Part shown: positions 15,828 to 25,451 of the stretch, piece after piece
Position numbering within the stretch: the first letter of the stretch is position 1
How the letters are laid out: the number at the start of each line of letters is the position of its first letter
NCBI RefSeq assembly: GCF_900104155.1
Contig: NZ_FMYB01000029.1
Span: forward strand, 1 to 51,971
DNA length: 51,971 bases
Origin: Butyrivibrio sp. INlla16
GTDB lineage: Bacteria > Bacillota > Clostridia > Lachnospirales > Lachnospiraceae
Direction: 5' to 3'
Notes under the pieces: model-generated
Database searches by the model: none
Seen by the model: only the letters and a program-made list of their open reading frames with translations
Told to the model about the DNA's origin: nothing
Position numbers and translations under genes: made by a program

Positions 15828-18800
15828 CTATACTGCGTGTATAAAAATCTCTGCCATCCTTAGCAATGTGCGATTTTCGAAAACTCCGTTTTCCGATCCG
15901 GCTATCGCGCTTCCGGCTTCCTGTCTGCGATAGAATATTCCGATATTTGTACTATCTGTTAAAAGTTCGGGCTCTGCTTCTTTTAGCCCATCTATAAATC
16001 TTTGTCTAAGCTCTGTCATATATTCGGCCATTTCACCTGTATGCGGATATGCTGCAGCAAATGCGCCTTTTATCACGTTATCCTCAATTGTCATGGCCAT
16101 TGAAATGTGTCCGTAATCTATAGTTTCAACTTCCGCTTCTACTTTTCTTCCATCAAGAGCAGTCTCTCTTAAAGTTACGTGCATGGATACGGTTCTTCCT
16201 TCCAGCTCAACCGGAATCTCAAAACTCTTCTGTCTTGCCATGTTTGTTGCTACCGTGAGTTGTTTTTGCATAAGATGAATGGTTCTGACATCTATGTATG
16301 TATCGGTTTCATTCATCAAAATATTATCCAGACTTTCCGATAGCTCAAGCATTTTCTCAACGTAAGCCTCTTCATAGTTGTCTTCATTAATGAGATCATC
16401 CAGCATTTTCTGCCTGGTTTCCTTAAATGCCAGCTTTGCAATTTTTTCTGCATGATCCCATACAGAGGTTTCCCTCCCCTTTCGTCCGGATTTAAGATTG
16501 AGATATGCCTGAACATTTTCTACATTTGCTTCAATACTATATCTTGCAAGTTCCTTAGACATTTCTTCCGATATTTGTCCGGATGCTATTTTTCTTAAGT
16601 CTGAGGCTTTTTCGCTGTAGTATTTTTCTTCTGCTTCCGTTCCTTCCGGGGGTTCTTCTGCTTCTGTCAGTTTATCTGCAAGCTCGTCCAGAAGCATTTC
16701 TTCTTTTGCCTTCGCTGCATGAAGTTTCTCAGGTTCGAGGTTGTCATAAACCACATCCGCTTTTTCACTGTAATATATAAATGCTGTTTCTATCTGTGCT
16801 GATATGGATTTTGCCAGAGTTTTCTTTCCTTCCACTCCGCCGAATTTGTCATCAACCTTGAAATCCATTCCCTTCTTTTCAGTTCTGGATGAGCGGACCG
16901 CCGATAACAAATTTTCAAGAGTCATCTCGGCTCCGGTCTCCAATACCGCGCCTATAGCGGCATTATCTGTAACTTTGAGCGTATTAAAAAGTCTGTAAAT
17001 GCCAATGAAAGATTCTCTCTCCTCAGGTGTTATTTCGGCATTTTTTTCAAGTTTATAAAGAAATCTGGCGTACTTTTCTTCCTGTTTTCCCGAATTCTTA
17101 TCCTGATCTGACAGCTCGCTTGATAGTTGATCGAGCGTCATTTTCAGCGGATTATGTCCATCACGTATCATGTTGAGAACCGCTCCGGGTTTTAGCTTAT
17201 TTATGGTACTCATAAGCTTTTCATCCATTGCTCTGACCCGCTCAATATTCTCTTCCGACACTTCCATCCGGTTATATCCGAGTATTCTGACTACTCTTCT
17301 GTTTTCCTCATTAATTTCCTGTCCGATGTCTTTAAGCAGGTCATCAACATTCCTGAAAGCCTTTTTGATATTATCCCCGAGATCTGCTCTTACTTCGGTT
17401 CCGACAGCTTCATATGTAGCACCTGCTTTTTCATAGCGATGCTGGATTGCCTTAGCATCATCATAGATTTCACCAAGACTCTCTTTAATTGAGAGATCAT
17501 GTCTTCCAATGAATGCTAAGGGCAATTCTTTAAATTCGGAGATTTTTGCGGTTGTCTCTTCAAACAGATTATATTTGGAAGGATCAGTCTCTCCGAAAAG
17601 CTCCCTGCTAAGAGAATCTATTTCTTTATCCAAAGCCTCTATAACCTTTGTTATCGGCTCTGTTTCCAGATTAAATCCTTTATCAAGAAGTCTTACATTT
17701 GCTGTAACTGTCATTTTTAGCCTGACTTCCTCAAGCTGTTTTCTGGCCTCAAGTACTTGGATTTTTTTCTCCGGCAGAAGATTATCTTCGACATTAATTC
17801 TTTTTTCTTCTGTTTTCTTCGTGCCTAGACCGCTATCTTCTTCAACTGTTCTCTCAGCTTCGGATAGATTTTTTAAATTTATTTCTTTATCGTCCAGGAT
17901 GGCTCTTTCAATTGCCTTAGTGCTTATCCTGTCCACTGCTTTTTCAATTCGTACAGCTTTATCAATGGTGCTTTCCTGCTCATTTATATTACCCTTGGCT
18001 GCACCGTTCTTATTTGCTATGGATATTGCTGCAGACTTTACTATTTCTTCCTGCGTCATTGGCAAAGTCAGACTTTTAAGCTCATCTACCTTTTGAAGAT
18101 TTTCTTTTGTCAGCGGAATCGACTCCTCTATCATCCACTTAGCTTCTTCAAGAACGCTTTTCTTCAATGGGTCAAAACCGGCCTCTTCAATTACCTTTTT
18201 TGCCTGCTGTTCCAAGGATTGCCATTCAATTTTCTCAGCTTTTTGGCCATAATAACCCTCTGCCTCAAGTGCTATGAACATTCCGGACTTTCTGTTTTGT
18301 CCGTTTGTCGCATGCTCAGCAAGATAGATATTTTCCATGGTGGGTTCAAGTTCATTTAATGTCATAAATTTAACCGCACCATCACTAAGAGCAGTTATTT
18401 CCTTCATATTGTCATAAACTGCCATTGTATCCGAAACATTATTCTCAGTAATGGGAATGTCATTCTCCTGAAAAGAAGAGATTATATCATTGGCAAAGGA
18501 TCTGCTTCCTGTTATCTTCGTAAGCTCCTCGGCAGATATAGTATCCGTATAGCCAATAACTTCTGTCCCTGACATAGCAAGTGTAGCCTTGATTTTATCG
18601 AGTATAGTCACTGTTTCTTCCGGTTTCATATCACTAAAATCAAAGCCTTCAGCAGCTGCTTTTGCAAAATCCTCTGAAGACATATTATTGGCCATTACCG
18701 ACATATAATTATGGCGAATAGCCGCATCTGTATTCTGCGCCTCCGTCATTATATCATTTTGCGTTTTTCCGGCTTTAACAAGCCCTTGCTCATTGCTAAG

Positions 18801-18947
18801 GCTTCCTGCCAGATCAACTGCTACCACGCCCCTTGGCTGCGTGCTTTTTACATTTGAAAGAGTAAAATTTACTCCTGCATCCATGCTCTTTCTTGTACTA
18901 TCAATATCGGATTCCATTCCATTAATTGCATTTAAATTCACGTTCAT
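15828..18947 (-). CDS. Large DUF6240-type flagellar operon protein; FliK-like C-terminus possible
   Basis: The protein has 1039 residues from the ATG at 18947 (GGAG six bases upstream); the frame opens 12 codons earlier without a box. It is the first gene of an operon with flagellin and FliS. It has no signal peptide or membrane segment, is charged and largely helical, and resembles the DUF6240 proteins of Lachnospiraceae. The last 200 residues include FEIPVELEGRTVSMHVTLRE, then MTIEDNVIKGAFAA and a helix with ELRQRFIDGL. That order is like the C-terminal domain of hook-length control protein FliK, which is also large, cytoplasmic-to-exported and poorly conserved. This is inference; the experimental function is unknown. 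Confidence 0.7.
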   Translation of the reverse strand: MNVNLNAINGMESDIDSTRKSMDAGVNFTLSNVKSTQPRGVVAVDLAGSLSNEQGLVKAGKTQNDIMTEAQNTDAAIRHNYMSVMANNMSSEDFAKAAAEGFDFSDMKPEETVTILDKIKATLAMSGTEVIGYTDTISAEELTKITGSRSFANDIISSFQENDIPITENNVSDTMAVYDNMKEITALSDGAVKFMTLNELEPTMENIYLAEHATNGQNRKSGMFIALEAEGYYGQKAEKIEWQSLEQQAKKVIEEAGFDPLKKSVLEEAKWMIEESIPLTKENLQKVDELKSLTLPMTQEEIVKSAAISIANKNGAAKGNINEQESTIDKAVRIEKAVDRISTKAIERAILDDKEINLKNLSEAERTVEEDSGLGTKKTEEKRINVEDNLLPEKKIQVLEARKQLEEVRLKMTVTANVRLLDKGFNLETEPITKVIEALDKEIDSLSRELFGETDPSKYNLFEETTAKISEFKELPLAFIGRHDLSIKESLGEIYDDAKAIQHRYEKAGATYEAVGTEVRADLGDNIKKAFRNVDDLLKDIGQEINEENRRVVRILGYNRMEVSEENIERVRAMDEKLMSTINKLKPGAVLNMIRDGHNPLKMTLDQLSSELSDQDKNSGKQEEKYARFLYKLEKNAEITPEERESFIGIYRLFNTLKVTDNAAIGAVLETGAEMTLENLLSAVRSSRTEKKGMDFKVDDKFGGVEGKKTLAKSISAQIETAFIYYSEKADVVYDNLEPEKLHAAKAKEEMLLDELADKLTEAEEPPEGTEAEEKYYSEKASDLRKIASGQISEEMSKELARYSIEANVENVQAYLNLKSGRKGRETSVWDHAEKIAKLAFKETRQKMLDDLINEDNYEEAYVEKMLELSESLDNILMNETDTYIDVRTIHLMQKQLTVATNMARQKSFEIPVELEGRTVSMHVTLRETALDGRKVEAEVETIDYGHISMAMTIEDNVIKGAFAAAYPHTGEMAEYMTELRQRFIDGLKEAEPELLTDSTNIGIFYRRQEAGSAIAGSENGVFENRTLLRMAEIFIHAV

Positions 18948-18967
18948 ATATTTCTCCGATTTCAAGA

Positions 18968-19004
18968 AAAAGGTGATAAACACTCTTTGTGCTTATCACC
19001 TTTT
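18968..19004 (-). terminator. Terminator of glgB, overlapping the flagellar leader
   Basis: Arms 18968-18979 and 18993-19004 pair over 12 bases and end in A-run/T-run, so the hairpin followed by TTTTT on the minus strand should end glgB transcription about 35 bases after its stop. Because the DUF6240 start is only 20 bases further on, the hairpin lies in the 5' region of the flagellar transcript. Confidence 0.8.
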
Positions 19005-19031
19005 ATTTCGGATTATTTTCGAATTTCTTTA
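19004..19031 (-). promoter_or_regulatory. Sigma-28 (SigD/FliA) type promoter of the flagellar operon
   Basis: On the minus strand TAAA (19028-19031) is separated by 16 bases from CCGAAATA (19004-19011). The consensus for sigma-28 is TAAA, 15 bases, GCCGATAA, so both boxes and their spacing fit with one or two changes. It lies just after the glgB stop and about 57 bases before the DUF6240 start, in front of a flagellin operon where this sigma factor is expected. Transcription would begin inside the hairpin at 18968-19004. Confidence 0.65.
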
Positions 19032-19038
19032 AGATTCG

Positions 19039-21060
19039 TTATTTTGTCTTTTTTGAAGAAGTAGTCTTCTTTGTAGTTTTTACAGCTCTTTTGGCAGTAA
19101 CTGCCTTATTTGCCATCTTCTTCTCAGCTGTCTTTTTAACCGTTTCTTTTACTTCCGGATTCTGGAAAACAAATACCTCTGCTCCATACGGAGGTAATGT
19201 CATCGTTATACTGTAATCCTTGTAATCACATAGTCCGGGTTCCGCCTTTATGGATGTCGGAACAGAGCTTCCGCAACCTGCATATTTCTTATCCGCACTA
19301 TCAAGGATGTGCTTATAATTTCCGGCAAAAGGTACTCCAACCTTATAGTCTTTTATCTCCATAGGAGTAAAGTTCAAAACAAACAGAATGTTATCTTTTC
19401 CGTTTGAAGCTCTTCTATAAAAGCTATAGATACTGTGATCTGCATCATCAGCATTAATCCACTCAAATCCGCCCCAATCGTTATCCACTTCATAAAGAGC
19501 AGGATATTTTCTGTAGATCTCCAACAGGTCTCTCACATAGTCCTTCATACCTCTGTTGAGATCTTCCTGAAGAAGAAACCAGTCAAGCTCTCTCTTTTCA
19601 CTCCACTCACGCTCTTGTCCAAAATCCTGTCCCATAAAGAGAAGCTTTTTACCACTATGACCGAACATGAAAGTGTATCCTACACGAAGATTCGCGTATT
19701 TATCAACCTTATATCCGGGCATCTTCTCAACCATTGAGCATTTAAGATGAACAACCTCATCATGAGAAAGCGGAAGAATATAATTCTCGGCATTGTTATA
19801 GCTCATCGCAAAAGTCATCATGTGATGAGCACCTTTTCTGAAATAGGGATCAAGCTTCATGTACTCGCAGAAGTCATGCATCCATCCCATATTCCATTTA
19901 AAGCTGAAGTTAAGACCATCATCCTCAACAGGCGCAGTAATCTTAGGCCATGCCGTTGACTCCTCAGCTATCATCATAACATCAGGATATGTTCCTCTGA
20001 TAACACTGTTAAGATGTTTAAAGAACTCAATAGCCTCATAGTTCTTATTTCCGCCATCCTTATTTGGAACCCACTGACCATCGCGTTTACCATAGTCAAG
20101 GTAAAGCATGGATGCCACAGCATCTACTCTGAGTCCATCTACATGGAACTCTTTTATCCAGAACAGCGCATTAGCTATAAGGAAATTCTTGACCTCATTT
20201 TTACCAAGATTAAAAATCTTGGTTCCCCAATCGGGATGTTCTCCCTTTCTCGGATCGGGATCTTCATAGATGCAGGTGCCATCAAAGCATCCAAGTCCGA
20301 ATTCATCCGGGCAGAAATGCGCAGGAACCCAATCGAGAATAACTCCGATGTTATTCTTATGAAGTAAATTAATGAGATACATGAAATCAGTAGGCTCACC
20401 GTAACGCGAAGTCGGTGCATAATAGCCTGTTACCTGATACCCCCATGAACCATCAAAGGGATGCTCGGCAATTCCTATGAGCTCAATATGGGTATACTTC
20501 ATCTCTTTGAGATATTCTACGATACGATCGGCAAATTCCCTGTAACTGTAAAAGCCATCCTCTGTACCGTCGGGATGCTTCATCCAGGAACCGATATGGC
20601 ACTCATAAATAGCAATTGGCTGTTTGTTTATGTCCTTGCCTTTTTTGCCTTCATACCACTTATCATCGCTCCATTTGAATTTTGACAGATCTGTCGTTCT
20701 TGAAGCATTGCCGGGACGAAGCTCGGCATAATTAGCATATGGATCTGCCTTGTACAGCTTTCTTCCATCCGGAGTGTGAATCAAATATTTATACAGCTCA
20801 CCGGTTCCTACACCGGGAATAAAAAGCTGATAAATACCCATATTTCCTATTTTTTCCATGGGATACATGCTCTCATCCCATCCGTTGAACGACCCAATAA
20901 CATGCACTGCTGCCGCATTCGGTGCCCACACAGCAAAAAACATGCCCTTTACACCATTTTCCTCAGAGACGTGTGCCCCCAGCTTTTTGTAAATGTCGTA
21001 ATGCGTTCCCTGTCCGAACAGGTACTCATCCGCATCTGAAATGAAAACAGTCTGACCCAT
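19039..21060 (-). CDS. glgB: 1,4-alpha-glucan branching enzyme
   Basis: A 673-residue GH13 enzyme that makes alpha-1,6 branches in glycogen. An N-terminal CBM48-like domain (VWAPNAAAVHVIGSFNGWDE) precedes the catalytic barrel, with GVILDWVPAHF, the nucleophile Asp in VDGLRVDAVASMLY, the acid/base Glu in MMIAEESTAWP and the third Asp in LPLSHDEVVHL. A beta-sandwich C domain ends near residue 636. The last 37 residues form a lysine/alanine/threonine-rich basic tail (KKTAEKKMANKAVTAKRAVK) not expected in the family. AGGGG lies six bases before the ATG. No other glycogen gene is adjacent. Function is confident; preference for glycogen over other glucans is inferred. Confidence 0.95.
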   Translation of the reverse strand: MGQTVFISDADEYLFGQGTHYDIYKKLGAHVSEENGVKGMFFAVWAPNAAAVHVIGSFNGWDESMYPMEKIGNMGIYQLFIPGVGTGELYKYLIHTPDGRKLYKADPYANYAELRPGNASRTTDLSKFKWSDDKWYEGKKGKDINKQPIAIYECHIGSWMKHPDGTEDGFYSYREFADRIVEYLKEMKYTHIELIGIAEHPFDGSWGYQVTGYYAPTSRYGEPTDFMYLINLLHKNNIGVILDWVPAHFCPDEFGLGCFDGTCIYEDPDPRKGEHPDWGTKIFNLGKNEVKNFLIANALFWIKEFHVDGLRVDAVASMLYLDYGKRDGQWVPNKDGGNKNYEAIEFFKHLNSVIRGTYPDVMMIAEESTAWPKITAPVEDDGLNFSFKWNMGWMHDFCEYMKLDPYFRKGAHHMMTFAMSYNNAENYILPLSHDEVVHLKCSMVEKMPGYKVDKYANLRVGYTFMFGHSGKKLLFMGQDFGQEREWSEKRELDWFLLQEDLNRGMKDYVRDLLEIYRKYPALYEVDNDWGGFEWINADDADHSIYSFYRRASNGKDNILFVLNFTPMEIKDYKVGVPFAGNYKHILDSADKKYAGCGSSVPTSIKAEPGLCDYKDYSITMTLPPYGAEVFVFQNPEVKETVKKTAEKKMANKAVTAKRAVKTTKKTTSSKKTK

Positions 21061-21096
21061 ATGTTATCCCCTTTTAGAAAAAATTTACGTAAAAAT

Positions 21097-21105
21097 ATTA
21101 TAGCA
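21097..21105 (-). promoter_or_regulatory. Extended -10 promoter of glgB
   Basis: TGCTATAAT on the minus strand is a perfect -10 with an extended TG, about 37 bases upstream of the glgB ATG. The -35 position (21120-21125) falls at the end of the upstream gene and is poor, as is common for extended -10 promoters. Confidence 0.6.
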
Positions 21106-21116
21106 TAATAAAATCT

Positions 21117-24100
21117 TTAATGAAGAAAATCCTTCTCTCTTAAGATGATCATATCTTCACTGTCAAAGCGCTTTCTGAGCATTACGTCAAAGTAATGACC
21201 AATTGAATGCTTATCAGCATAGTAGATAGCATCATCAACCATTTCTTTAACTTCTGCAACTGTCACCTCATGGTCCAGTGTCTGTCGCTCTGAAATCTTT
21301 TGATGAAGGGCAAGTATTCCCAGATTATCGATAACATGCTCTTTTTCAAGTGCGTACTGCTCTGCATAAGCAACCAGAGAATCATCATCAAGTGCTTCTA
21401 TGTCAACCCGGACATTGAAACATTTTTTGAGGTCCGGATATTTATCAAGCAGCCTGTCAATATCGTCTCTTGTGTCTTCAATGACTAAAATATATCCCTT
21501 ATTCTCACTCTGCAACTGCTTAAGAAGAGTAACTACCGTATCCTCCTTAAGATCAGCTGCTCTTCTGATAATAAGAGCACCATTGACTATCTTATCCAGA
21601 ATTGAGCTGACAGAACTCTTATTCAGCTTAATCGCCGTAATCATAGCAACTTTTCCTGAGAAGTTTGAATCTGTCTGCTGTACTGCCTTTATCAGACCCT
21701 TTGCCAGATTCACGGTACCGGCGCCTTCCTCACCTGTAACTATCGCATTGTTTGTATATGCAGCCATGCTCAGGTTGTCGATTGCGCGTACTATCTGCCT
21801 TCTGGATCTCTTGTAATGAATATAAGGGCCAAAGAGTCCTTTCTCCTCAGGAGTCATTACACGTACTCTTTCTTCTATTCCTCTGTCTTCTTTTTCATCA
21901 TCCTCAGCAGATTCAGGTTCATCTTGAATTTCTTTGGAAATGTTTTCTTTAGGAGTCTCTGCCTTTACGGGTACTTCTTCTTTTGTAGGCTCTTCCTCGG
22001 TTGTAGGCATTTCTTCCGACTCTTCAATGTCTTCAGAAGCTTCCGGCATTTCTTTTTCAACAGGTTCTTCTTTTTTCTCGTATGTCAGTTCTTTGAGTCC
22101 TGCCTCGGCTCTCACGATCTCAGCAGATTCTATCTCTATGGTTTCTCCAAGATCGATTTCTGCTGCCTCTTTTTCCTCGTCCTCGGACTCTTCCACCAGT
22201 TTCTCTGCTGCTTCAGGCTCTGAGGCCTCTTCCTCGAGATCCTCTCCTGTAATCTGTACCATCGAAGTTGTATTCTGAAGATCATCTATGGGCGCAATCT
22301 CCTCTGAAGACGCCTCTGCAAAGGTATCCTCTTCTGAAGATGAAGCCTCTTTTTCTTCAGCAATTTCAACCTGCTCGGTTTCTTCCTGTGCAGGCTCTGA
22401 TATTACCTCTTCAATAGGCTCTGTACCCTCATCTGTCACCGGCTCTTCTGTTTGGATTTCTTCAGAAATTTCTTCCTTTACAGTCTTCACAACAGGAGTA
22501 ATTTCCTCATCCCCGGGTTTCAAAATTCCGGAAATTGCGGGTTCTTCCTTAGGTTTTTCCTCACCAAGTGCCGAGTTCAGAAGGTCCTTATCGAAATCTT
22601 TAAACAACTCACCTGTCTCGGACGCTGCAAGCTTCTTGACACTCTGATACTGCTTTTTCTGCTGCTCCTTCTTATATCTCTCCCAGTCACTCATGAACTC
22701 ATTAATGCTGATCTGACCGGTGATCTGTTTCTCAACCTGCTTGGCATCATCAATAGCCATGCTGATCTGACCGTCATATTCCTGTGACAGCATGTTATCA
22801 AAGTGATTATTGATCTGATATCTGATATTCGGTTTTATTACCGCACCCGGAACCTCATCCTGAAGTGGCTCATCCATGAAAACAACACCTTTATACATAG
22901 TGTGATCATTCATGGTGGTCTGCGCGATATTTGCGGCAATTTCCTTATCTTTTAATTCCTCTGCTATAGGAGTCTTAGTCTGTACTGGTTCAGGAATCTG
23001 TTTCCTTACCTGCTCCATAGATTCCGTATTCCATACCTTTGTATCTGTGCCGGGTACAGGCTCAGTATTAATTTCCTCTTTTTGTTCCTCTACAGGCTCA
23101 TCATTTTGTTCCACTGCAGATTCCTGCATCTGCGGAGCCTCTGTAACAGGTTCTACTGCAGCTCTCTCCTCCTGCACAGCCTCTGTGCCATATGTCTTGT
23201 CCTCATAGAAAAGCTCTGACATTGAAGGCTTCTCAATATCACCTGTAGTTTCAAACATATCTCCGGTATCAAGATTACCGGTTTCTTCCTCTTCTCTTAT
23301 AACCTGCGGGCCATGCGCATCTGCAAAAAGCGCGGCATCAGGATTCTCCGTAAGTACTTCCTTCAGATTCTCAGCTATTTCCTTCTGAAGATCTACTGTG
23401 TTGTAAGTATCAACATTTACTGTCGGAACAGAAAATGGTTCATTTATCGGAGCCTCATAGATAGGCTCTTCTGCTACAGGCTCCTGAACGGGCTGCTCAT
23501 ATATAAGCGCTTGCTGAACAGGTGCCTCCACCGGCTGGCTCTCATAAACCGGCTGGTTGTAAAGCTGCTCTTCCTGTGTGGGCGCAGCTACATAGTTTTG
23601 CTGTGCCTGCGCCTGCAATTCCTCCTCAGATATATGCGGAAGCTCTCTCGTAGGTGCTTTTTTTCCATCAACAGCATCCATCCCCGGAACAGCCTCTTTG
23701 AACTCCGGTGCATGAATGTTTCCGCTTGTCTCTGCCTTATATTTTGCGTATACTGCTTTCTGTTCAGGAGAAAGAGGTTCATGAAGGGCTTTTAATTCAA
23801 GTGCTTTAATAACATAGCGCCCCTCTCTCATGTATAAGAAAAGCTCATCGCATTCCTCTATACATTCTGTTGTGAGGCCTACTCTATGATATAAATAAGC
23901 AAGCTCATATGCCCACTTTTCGTTATAATCATGCTTCTTATATTCTTCAAGCACAGCAATACGCTCTTCAAGACTAACTTCCTGAGCCTCGTAGAGCTTG
24001 TACTGGAGAATATATCTGGCGGTGTTCCTGGGTGCAAGTCTTACAAACTCCTTGTAATACTCAACTGCCTGAACAAATTCACCCATGGCAATAGCCAGTT

Positions 24101-24344
24101 CACACAGAGAATAAACTATCTCTCTCCTTGTAGGACTTCTGTCATATGCAAGGAGCAGGATATCTCTACTCTCCTCCAATCTTCTGTTTACCTTGTAAAG
24201 GTCACTGATTGCACAAAGCATACCGACACTCTTAACTCTCTTCCAGTCAATTGTGTCGGCAATCTTAACTGCATCTGCAAAACGCTGTGCTCTTATCAGC
24301 GATTTAATTTCTTCTGCCCGAATTTTATATTCTGTTTTATCCAA
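21117..24344 (-). CDS. Large TPR, acidic-linker and AAA-like protein of unknown function
   Basis: This 1075-residue protein has three parts. Residues 1 to about 210 are helical repeats of TPR type ([40 protein letters not shown]). Residues about 215-830 are low-complexity and very rich in Glu, Pro and Val, with repeated phrases such as [12 protein letters not shown] and EEPIYEAPI. Residues about 835-1075 look like a P-loop ATPase core: [18 protein letters not shown] has the Walker A position but lacks the GKT, and [11 protein letters not shown] could be a Walker B strand. There are no membrane segments. The start is TTG at 24344 with AGAGG eight bases upstream. The family is familiar from Lachnospiraceae as an uncharacterised TPR protein; I cannot assign a function. 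Confidence 0.65.
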   Translation of the reverse strand: MDKTEYKIRAEEIKSLIRAQRFADAVKIADTIDWKRVKSVGMLCAISDLYKVNRRLEESRDILLLAYDRSPTRREIVYSLCELAIAMGEFVQAVEYYKEFVRLAPRNTARYILQYKLYEAQEVSLEERIAVLEEYKKHDYNEKWAYELAYLYHRVGLTTECIEECDELFLYMREGRYVIKALELKALHEPLSPEQKAVYAKYKAETSGNIHAPEFKEAVPGMDAVDGKKAPTRELPHISEEELQAQAQQNYVAAPTQEEQLYNQPVYESQPVEAPVQQALIYEQPVQEPVAEEPIYEAPINEPFSVPTVNVDTYNTVDLQKEIAENLKEVLTENPDAALFADAHGPQVIREEEETGNLDTGDMFETTGDIEKPSMSELFYEDKTYGTEAVQEERAAVEPVTEAPQMQESAVEQNDEPVEEQKEEINTEPVPGTDTKVWNTESMEQVRKQIPEPVQTKTPIAEELKDKEIAANIAQTTMNDHTMYKGVVFMDEPLQDEVPGAVIKPNIRYQINNHFDNMLSQEYDGQISMAIDDAKQVEKQITGQISINEFMSDWERYKKEQQKKQYQSVKKLAASETGELFKDFDKDLLNSALGEEKPKEEPAISGILKPGDEEITPVVKTVKEEISEEIQTEEPVTDEGTEPIEEVISEPAQEETEQVEIAEEKEASSSEEDTFAEASSEEIAPIDDLQNTTSMVQITGEDLEEEASEPEAAEKLVEESEDEEKEAAEIDLGETIEIESAEIVRAEAGLKELTYEKKEEPVEKEMPEASEDIEESEEMPTTEEEPTKEEVPVKAETPKENISKEIQDEPESAEDDEKEDRGIEERVRVMTPEEKGLFGPYIHYKRSRRQIVRAIDNLSMAAYTNNAIVTGEEGAGTVNLAKGLIKAVQQTDSNFSGKVAMITAIKLNKSSVSSILDKIVNGALIIRRAADLKEDTVVTLLKQLQSENKGYILVIEDTRDDIDRLLDKYPDLKKCFNVRVDIEALDDDSLVAYAEQYALEKEHVIDNLGILALHQKISERQTLDHEVTVAEVKEMVDDAIYYADKHSIGHYFDVMLRKRFDSEDMIILREKDFLH

Positions 24345-24385
24345 AATATTGTCCTCTAAAACTTTTTCATACTACATCTAGTAGA

Positions 24386-24414
24386 ATTTTAGCATAGAGG
24401 TCTTTTGATGTCAA
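24386..24414 (-). promoter_or_regulatory. Sigma-A promoter of the TPR/AAA-like gene
   Basis: On the minus strand a perfect TTGACA (24409-24414), a 17-base spacer and TAAAAT (24386-24391) lie about 42 bases upstream of the TTG start. This is the best housekeeping promoter in the window. Confidence 0.8.
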
Positions 24415-24432
24415 AAAATCACAGCTAAAAAT

Positions 24433-24448
24433 CCGCGTATTTTCGCGG
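24433..24448. other. Small hairpin in the divergent intergenic region
   Basis: CCGCG and CGCGG flanked by AAAA/TTTT form a compact hairpin between the TPR gene promoter and the rsmA start. It has the shape of a short terminator on either strand but no gene ends here; it could isolate the two divergent transcripts. No clear promoter for rsmA was found in 24450-24560, where TACAAT-like boxes occur without a good -35. Confidence 0.4.
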
Positions 24449-24578
24449 TTTTCCTCGCAATTTGATTTTAAAATATGGCAAAATCTTTACTGAATTGATA
24501 CAATTAATTAACAAAACCATTTGTTTCAGAGTTTTTCACTACTGAAATCCCAATATTTATGAATTCGGAGAATAAAAA

Positions 24579-25451
24579 ATGCCTACACTTGGATGTGCAT
24601 CCGGAACAAAAGCAGTTTTAGAAAAATACAACTTAAGTATTCAAAAAAAATTCGGACAGAATTTCCTTATAGATGACTCTGTTCTGACAGGAACCGTAGA
24701 GGCTGCAGGTGTCACAAAAGAAGATACTGTACTTGAAATCGGACCCGGCATCGGAACAATGACTCAGTATATTGCAGAGAGCGCAGGTAAAGTCATAGCC
24801 GTGGAAATAGACAAAATGCTTATTCCCATATTGGCGGATACACTTTCTGCTTATGATAATGTCAAAGTTATCAATCAGGATATACTAAAAGTTGATATAG
24901 AAAAAATTGTTCGTGAGGAAAACAGCGGAAAGCCCATTAAGGTCGTTGCTAACCTTCCTTACTACATCACAACTCCAATTTTAATGAGACTTCTTGAGAG
25001 TGAGCTACCAATAGACAGCATTACCGTCATGGTGCAGAAAGAAGTTGCGGACAGAATGGCAGAAAAGCCCGGGTCCAAAGATTACGGAGCATTATCCCTT
25101 GCCGTGCAATATTACACTGAGCCTTCCATGGTTCAGGTAGTTCCGCCAGGCTGTTTTATCCCTCAGCCCGGCGTTGATTCCGCAGTAATTCATTTAAAAT
25201 GTCACAAAAATCCTCCCGTAGAGGTCACAGACTCAAAGTTTATGTTTTCAATAATCCGCGCCGCATTTGCCCAGAGAAGAAAAACCCTCTCCAACGGTGT
25301 TGCGAACGGGAATCTTGGACTCACAAGGGAGCAGGTAATAGTTGCTCTCGAAAAAATGGGATTAAATCCTTCGGTTCGGGGCGAAAAGCTGTCTCTTTCC
25401 GAGTTTGCCGAGCTTTCGAACCTTTTGATCGGAGAAAGAAATGATTTTTGA
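24579..25451 (+). CDS. rsmA: 16S rRNA (adenine1518/1519-N6)-dimethyltransferase
   Basis: A 290-residue enzyme that dimethylates two adjacent adenines in the 3' hairpin of 16S rRNA using S-adenosylmethionine (KsgA). It shows KKFGQNFLIDDSVL near the N-terminus, the SAM-binding motif LEIGPGIGTMTQ (residues 52-63) and the catalytic NLPYYITTPI (from residue 125), then the C-terminal helical domain with AAFAQRRKTLSN. GGAG lies eight bases before the ATG. It overlaps tatD by 11 bases, and the pairing of these two maintenance genes is common in Firmicutes. Confidence 0.97.
   Translation: MPTLGCASGTKAVLEKYNLSIQKKFGQNFLIDDSVLTGTVEAAGVTKEDTVLEIGPGIGTMTQYIAESAGKVIAVEIDKMLIPILADTLSAYDNVKVINQDILKVDIEKIVREENSGKPIKVVANLPYYITTPILMRLLESELPIDSITVMVQKEVADRMAEKPGSKDYGALSLAVQYYTEPSMVQVVPPGCFIPQPGVDSAVIHLKCHKNPPVEVTDSKFMFSIIRAAFAQRRKTLSNGVANGNLGLTREQVIVALEKMGLNPSVRGEKLSLSEFAELSNLLIGERNDF

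Noticed and set aside
17509..18096. 195-codon plus-strand frame
   Set aside because: It lies wholly within the DUF6240 gene on the opposite strand, is Ser/Leu/Phe-rich and has no ribosome binding site or family match.
21934..22647. Long serine-rich open frames on the plus strand
   Set aside because: They are antisense to the Glu-rich linker of the minus-strand TPR protein; GAA/GAG read in reverse gives Ser and Phe codons.
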